From Asparagopsis taxiformis (Eukaryota; Rhodophyta; Florideophyceae; Bonnemaisoniales; Bonnemaisoniaceae), in the NCBI GenBank assembly GCA_030407315.1, contig JALQPE010000083.1, forward strand, positions 310,001 through 374,000: 64,000 bases of DNA, written 5' to 3'. Positions 61,106-64,000 of this stretch are shown here, piece after piece. The translations under genes and the position numbers were made by a program. The notes beneath the pieces were generated by a model. That model made no database searches, was not told where the DNA came from, and saw nothing but the letters and a program-made list of their open reading frames with translations. Within the stretch, counting starts at the first letter, position 1. The number at the start of each line of letters is the position of its first letter.

Positions 61106-62143
61106 GGTGGGTGACGAGCGCGGTTGCGACGATGATGATGATGGGTGAGGAATTGGCGCTTAATTGGGCTCGGCAGTGGCAGAGTAGTGGTCGGTAGCGG
61201 CTTGGCGGAGAAGAAATCTAGACAGATATTGGACTGGAGCGTGTCGGATTGGATGGGGGCGGATGTGAGTTGATGGGATGCCATTGGACGTAAGCAATCG
61301 TGTGGAAGATGATTGGTCGACTGACGGGCGGAAGATGGTATATGAGCGGCTGATAAGTGGTCATTGAAGGCAGATTTTCTATGAGTTTGGATATCATATG
61401 TCGCGGAGCGTCTGCGAGATATGTAGTGCTGCGCTACCATCGCTGGATGCAGCAGTCGGCACGGAGAAAGCCGGACCACCCGAATGTGAGCGCCAAAATA
61501 TCACGTCGTGGGCGGTGCATAATGCGTGGCCGCAGATGTGATCGAATGGCATCCGTCCGTTTATTGGCACCATATACGGCTGCTGCAGTGCAAAATGGTT
61601 TGTCCAATCACATTTGCTCTTCATTTATCACCCGCTCATCCAGATACACGTGCTCGCTGCATTGCGCTCATATCTACTCACCTTGTCATTGTGCCGTCGG
61701 TGTTGCTTTGGGTGGCCGATGCTGCCCGCAGCCCGATATTTTTTCCGTCACCCCATCCAGACAAACCCGCTCGCCAATTCCCCTGTAAGTTTCGCCTCCA
61801 TTCCTTCCATGGCGCAGCCACGAATCAAAAAATCTTTCTAAAAACAAGACGTATCTGCCGGATATCTCCCTACAACATGCAAATTCTTTACAAATCTCCC
61901 TCTGCACCTCCAGATACTTCCACCCCTCCACTCAATTTCCAAAATTTCTCAAACCTACCCAATCACAATCCATCCTATCCTTCCCTTTCCATTCGCCCAC
62001 TTGGCAACCTACCATCCCATTCGAGATCATCACCATGTCACACACCCGACCTCACAACTTTTTTCCAACCATCAACCCTTCATCATCACTCTATGTAAAC
62101 CAAACCCAATCACCTCCCTCGCACCAATTCCACGCAATCCGCA
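61106..62143. promoter_or_regulatory. Divergent promoter region, ARID-SAP30 / PDZ gene
   Basis: 1038 bases. CCAAT boxes: inverted GATTGGTC near 61311 and TCCAATCACA at 61603-61612. A GAT trinucleotide run lies near 61132. The last 200 bases before the PDZ gene are C/A-rich. Open frames (for example 61526-62098) lack protein-like content. Confidence 0.45.
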
Positions 62144-62926
62144 ATGGCCGCCTTCATAAACACCCTGCCTTCGTCAACCCTAACCGGCACAACAACGCTC
62201 CACACCTCATTCTGCGGCTGCCGCTTGCCCGCCCCTCAGCAGCGTCCGCGCGCGCGCATCCAGCCCGCGAGAACACTCGATGCGCCCGTCACCATCACCT
62301 GCGAGGAGCAATTCAACTACAACATCTACCAGGACGGCGAGGACAGATCCAAGCGCAAGGTGACCAACACCGACCGCGCCGTGACGCTGCAGAAGCCCCT
62401 GGGCATCGTGCTGGAGGAAGGTCAAGATGGAATGGTATTTGTCGCCGAAGTGGATCCCGATGGCAACGGTGCCGAATCGGGCGAGGTCTTCGAGGGCGAC
62501 ATTGTAGTGGCAGTTTCCGCCACCTTTGGCGAGGAAGTTTGGTCGACGCGCGGTGTCGGACTCGATCGAGTTATGAAATCCATTCGTATTCGTGCCGGCG
62601 ATTTCGTCACTCTAGTTTTGGAATCCCCCGATCAGCTTTCGGAGCGCAAATCGTACGCCGCTCGTCAGGCAGAGTTTCGACGCGCAGAGGCTAGGGACAA
62701 ATTTGGAGATGCCGATGTAGTGGATCCTAACAGTTTTGTCAAGTTACCGACGCCACAATCCGCGACGTATGAATATGGCGATCCTGCCCAATCGGAGATC
62801 GATGAAAAGTTGAAGGAAAAGTTGAAGAATGAGATTTCGGCCCCTTACGAGCAAAACTGGATTCTGTGGGTCGGCGCTGGTATTCTCTTGTTAGTTCTCT
62901 TGAGCGTTGCAGCTGGTATCAATTAA
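62144..62926 (+). CDS. Plastid PDZ-domain membrane protein, MET1-like
   Basis: 260 residues from the ATG at 62144 (CGCAATGGC). Transit peptide of about 45 residues. A PDZ domain at about 78-163 (KPLGIVLEEGQDGMVFVAEV, GAESGEVFEGDIVVAVSATFG, RAGDFVTLVLE) resembles that of plant MET1/ZKT and its relatives, thylakoid proteins linked to photosystem II assembly. MET1 has TPR repeats after the PDZ; this protein has instead a charged helix (SEIDEKLKEKLKNEI) and a C-terminal transmembrane segment (WILWVGAGILLLVLLSVAAG). It is probably a tail-anchored thylakoid or envelope protein (inference). Confidence 0.8.
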   Translation: MAAFINTLPSSTLTGTTTLHTSFCGCRLPAPQQRPRARIQPARTLDAPVTITCEEQFNYNIYQDGEDRSKRKVTNTDRAVTLQKPLGIVLEEGQDGMVFVAEVDPDGNGAESGEVFEGDIVVAVSATFGEEVWSTRGVGLDRVMKSIRIRAGDFVTLVLESPDQLSERKSYAARQAEFRRAEARDKFGDADVVDPNSFVKLPTPQSATYEYGDPAQSEIDEKLKEKLKNEISAPYEQNWILWVGAGILLLVLLSVAAGIN

Positions 62927-63299
62927 GTCTTTATCAAACAGGCATTCAAATTTCATAATCATCTATTAAAACGGGCATGATGTGATTGTATTGTCCGACT
63001 ATAGCACACGTGTTCCGTCAAGTATTCGTGCATGTAATTCTTTTCCAGCACTGTGTAATTCGTTTAGACGCGCACTCTTGGTTGCATGTCCTCCGTAAAA
63101 CTCTGAGCTGTTCACGTCACATGTGCTATATGGCAGAGTTAGGTAAGACGCCGAAAGTTTTGTACGCGTTGAGACACTACTCAGATATCAATTGTTTCCA
63201 TGGCTTGGAGGTATTGGTACATGTCGCCCGTATCTGACACGCGTGTAATCGCCCAGAATTGCGACGCAAGACGAAGCAGAACCATTGCAATATTCACAT
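62927..63299. other. Convergent spacer, PDZ gene / transporter
   Basis: 373 bases between convergent stop codons. A weak plus-strand frame (62986-63237) shows no family features. Confidence 0.35.
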
Positions 63300-64000
63300 C
63301 TACTGTGGCCCTTTAGGTTCTGTCTTCTCAACTGGTGCGTAACCTGCAGGTTTGTTACCCACATCCATGGTGCCCATTGTCGCCCATTTGTCCTTGATCA
63401 ATCCATACCAGCAACAGCCACTTATTGCAATCAAACATCCAAACATATTCACAGGAGTAACAGGATTCTTAAACAATAAAATGCTGACACCGATCACGAG
63501 CACCGTCTTCACATTACCGGCTACAGTCGCTGTTACGGATGAAGTCGCCTTGAGCACGATAAACAGCGTGACGTTGAGGATGTAAGACACAACACCACTC
63601 AGGAACAACAACAGAAAGTCGTTTTGAGTGCGAGCTGGGTCCTGCACCCAAGTCTTAACACTATTAGCCTCCATGAACACACAAAACGGAATGAGAATTA
63701 CCACCGACGGCGGCGCCATGTAGTAGAGCAAATTAATGCTGTCCAATTTGTAGCGACCGGCCAGCATCTGGGAGCTGAGAACAAACTTGAGACCGGTCAA
63801 GAAGCATGCAGTGAGAGCGGCGACAAAACCTCCGAGATGGAATTCAAGCTCTGTGCAGGAAGCCAGCGCGACACCACCAGTGATCGGGACCAGAGCCATG
63901 AGAGCTGGAGGGGTGAGCTTTGAACGGAACAAAAGGTATTGGAGTAGGGCAGTGCAGACTGGAGTGAGCGATTTAATAGTCTGCATGAAGGAGACGGGAA
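63300..64000 (-). CDS. TPT/nucleotide-sugar transporter family member (SLC35-like), C-terminal part
   Basis: The last 233 codons of a drug/metabolite-superfamily transporter; the N-terminus lies beyond the right edge. The frame stays open through the edge, and reads PVSFMQTIKSLTPV, as in triose-phosphate/nucleotide-sugar translocators, where this segment precedes a conserved Lys-Ser. At least six membrane helices are visible (LMALVPITGGVALAS; FVAALTACFLTGLKFVLSS; LLYYMAPPSVVILIPFCVF; LLFLSGVVSYILNVTLFIVL; TVLVIGVSILLF; MFGCLIAISGCCWYGLI). The polar tail lacks a dilysine end. It probably belongs to the KT/SLC35E-like group; the substrate cannot be told. Confidence 0.88.
   Translation of the reverse strand, partial: PVSFMQTIKSLTPVCTALLQYLLFRSKLTPPALMALVPITGGVALASCTELEFHLGGFVAALTACFLTGLKFVLSSQMLAGRYKLDSINLLYYMAPPSVVILIPFCVFMEANSVKTWVQDPARTQNDFLLLFLSGVVSYILNVTLFIVLKATSSVTATVAGNVKTVLVIGVSILLFKNPVTPVNMFGCLIAISGCCWYGLIKDKWATMGTMDVGNKPAGYAPVEKTEPKGPQ

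Overview
The window reads as nuclear DNA of a photosynthetic eukaryote with a compact, intron-poor genome, most likely a red alga (Rhodophyta). Proteins are eukaryotic (Mediator, Brix/SBDS ribosome-assembly factors, cytosolic ribosomal proteins, HEATR5, UCH37-like, ARID/SAP30). Several enzymes carry plastid transit peptides without a preceding signal peptide, which points to a primary plastid (class I aldolase, ClpS, a lumenal nuclease, a thylakoid PDZ protein). The elongation factor is of the EFL type, and a small leaderless protein carries two starch-binding-like modules, fitting starch kept in the cytosol. The clade is an inference; no marker here is decisive alone.

Layout. About 35 protein genes are seen, on both strands, many as divergent pairs sharing a short promoter. 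1-8.3 kb: MED21-like (cut by the left edge), a multi-homeodomain protein, a plastid beta-rich unknown, a lumenal nuclease, RPF2 and SBDS head to head, mS35. 8.4-22 kb: a membrane protein with a KA1-like end, a kinase with armadillo-like repeats, a DnaJ-X protein, a UCH37-like pseudo-deubiquitinase, mitochondrial enoyl reductase, a PH-domain kinase. 21.9-25.7 kb: a 3.8 kb stretch without a convincing gene, marked by pentanucleotide tandem repeats. 25.7-32.8 kb: GAPDH, D-lactate dehydrogenase, ClpS, tRNase Z, the twin starch-binding-like protein. 33-37.6 kb: a translation cluster (EFL, RPS11, RPS14, RPL35A). 37.8-50.2 kb: a 2211-residue HEATR5-like protein, glyoxalase II, an Mrs2/CorA channel, DNAJC9, a KEN-box protein. 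51-64 kb: FGAM synthase, plastid aldolase, phosphoserine phosphatase, an ARID-SAP30 fusion, a plastid PDZ protein, and a TPT-family transporter cut by the right edge.

Seven introns could be placed with confidence. They are 76-122 nt long, start GTANGT, GTAGGT or GTTGGT, end AG, and usually hold a CTAAC/CTGAC branch-like site (a perfect TACTAAC in SBDS). Some open frames reach upstream only through GTG or TTG codons; those genes are annotated from the first well-placed ATG.

Together the genes cover ribosome assembly and translation (RPF2, SBDS, RPS11, RPS14, RPL35A, EFL, mS35), sugar and fermentative metabolism with methylglyoxal clearance (aldolase, GAPDH, D-LDH, glyoxalase II), plastid proteostasis (ClpS, PDZ protein) and chromatin or transcription (MED21, homeodomain protein, ARID-SAP30, DNAJC9). 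The most unusual items are the UCH37-like protein lacking its catalytic triad, the ARID-SAP30 fusion, a J-protein with a VPS13-like glycine-rich region, the triple homeodomain protein, the twin starch-binding-like protein and the pentanucleotide-rich gene desert.
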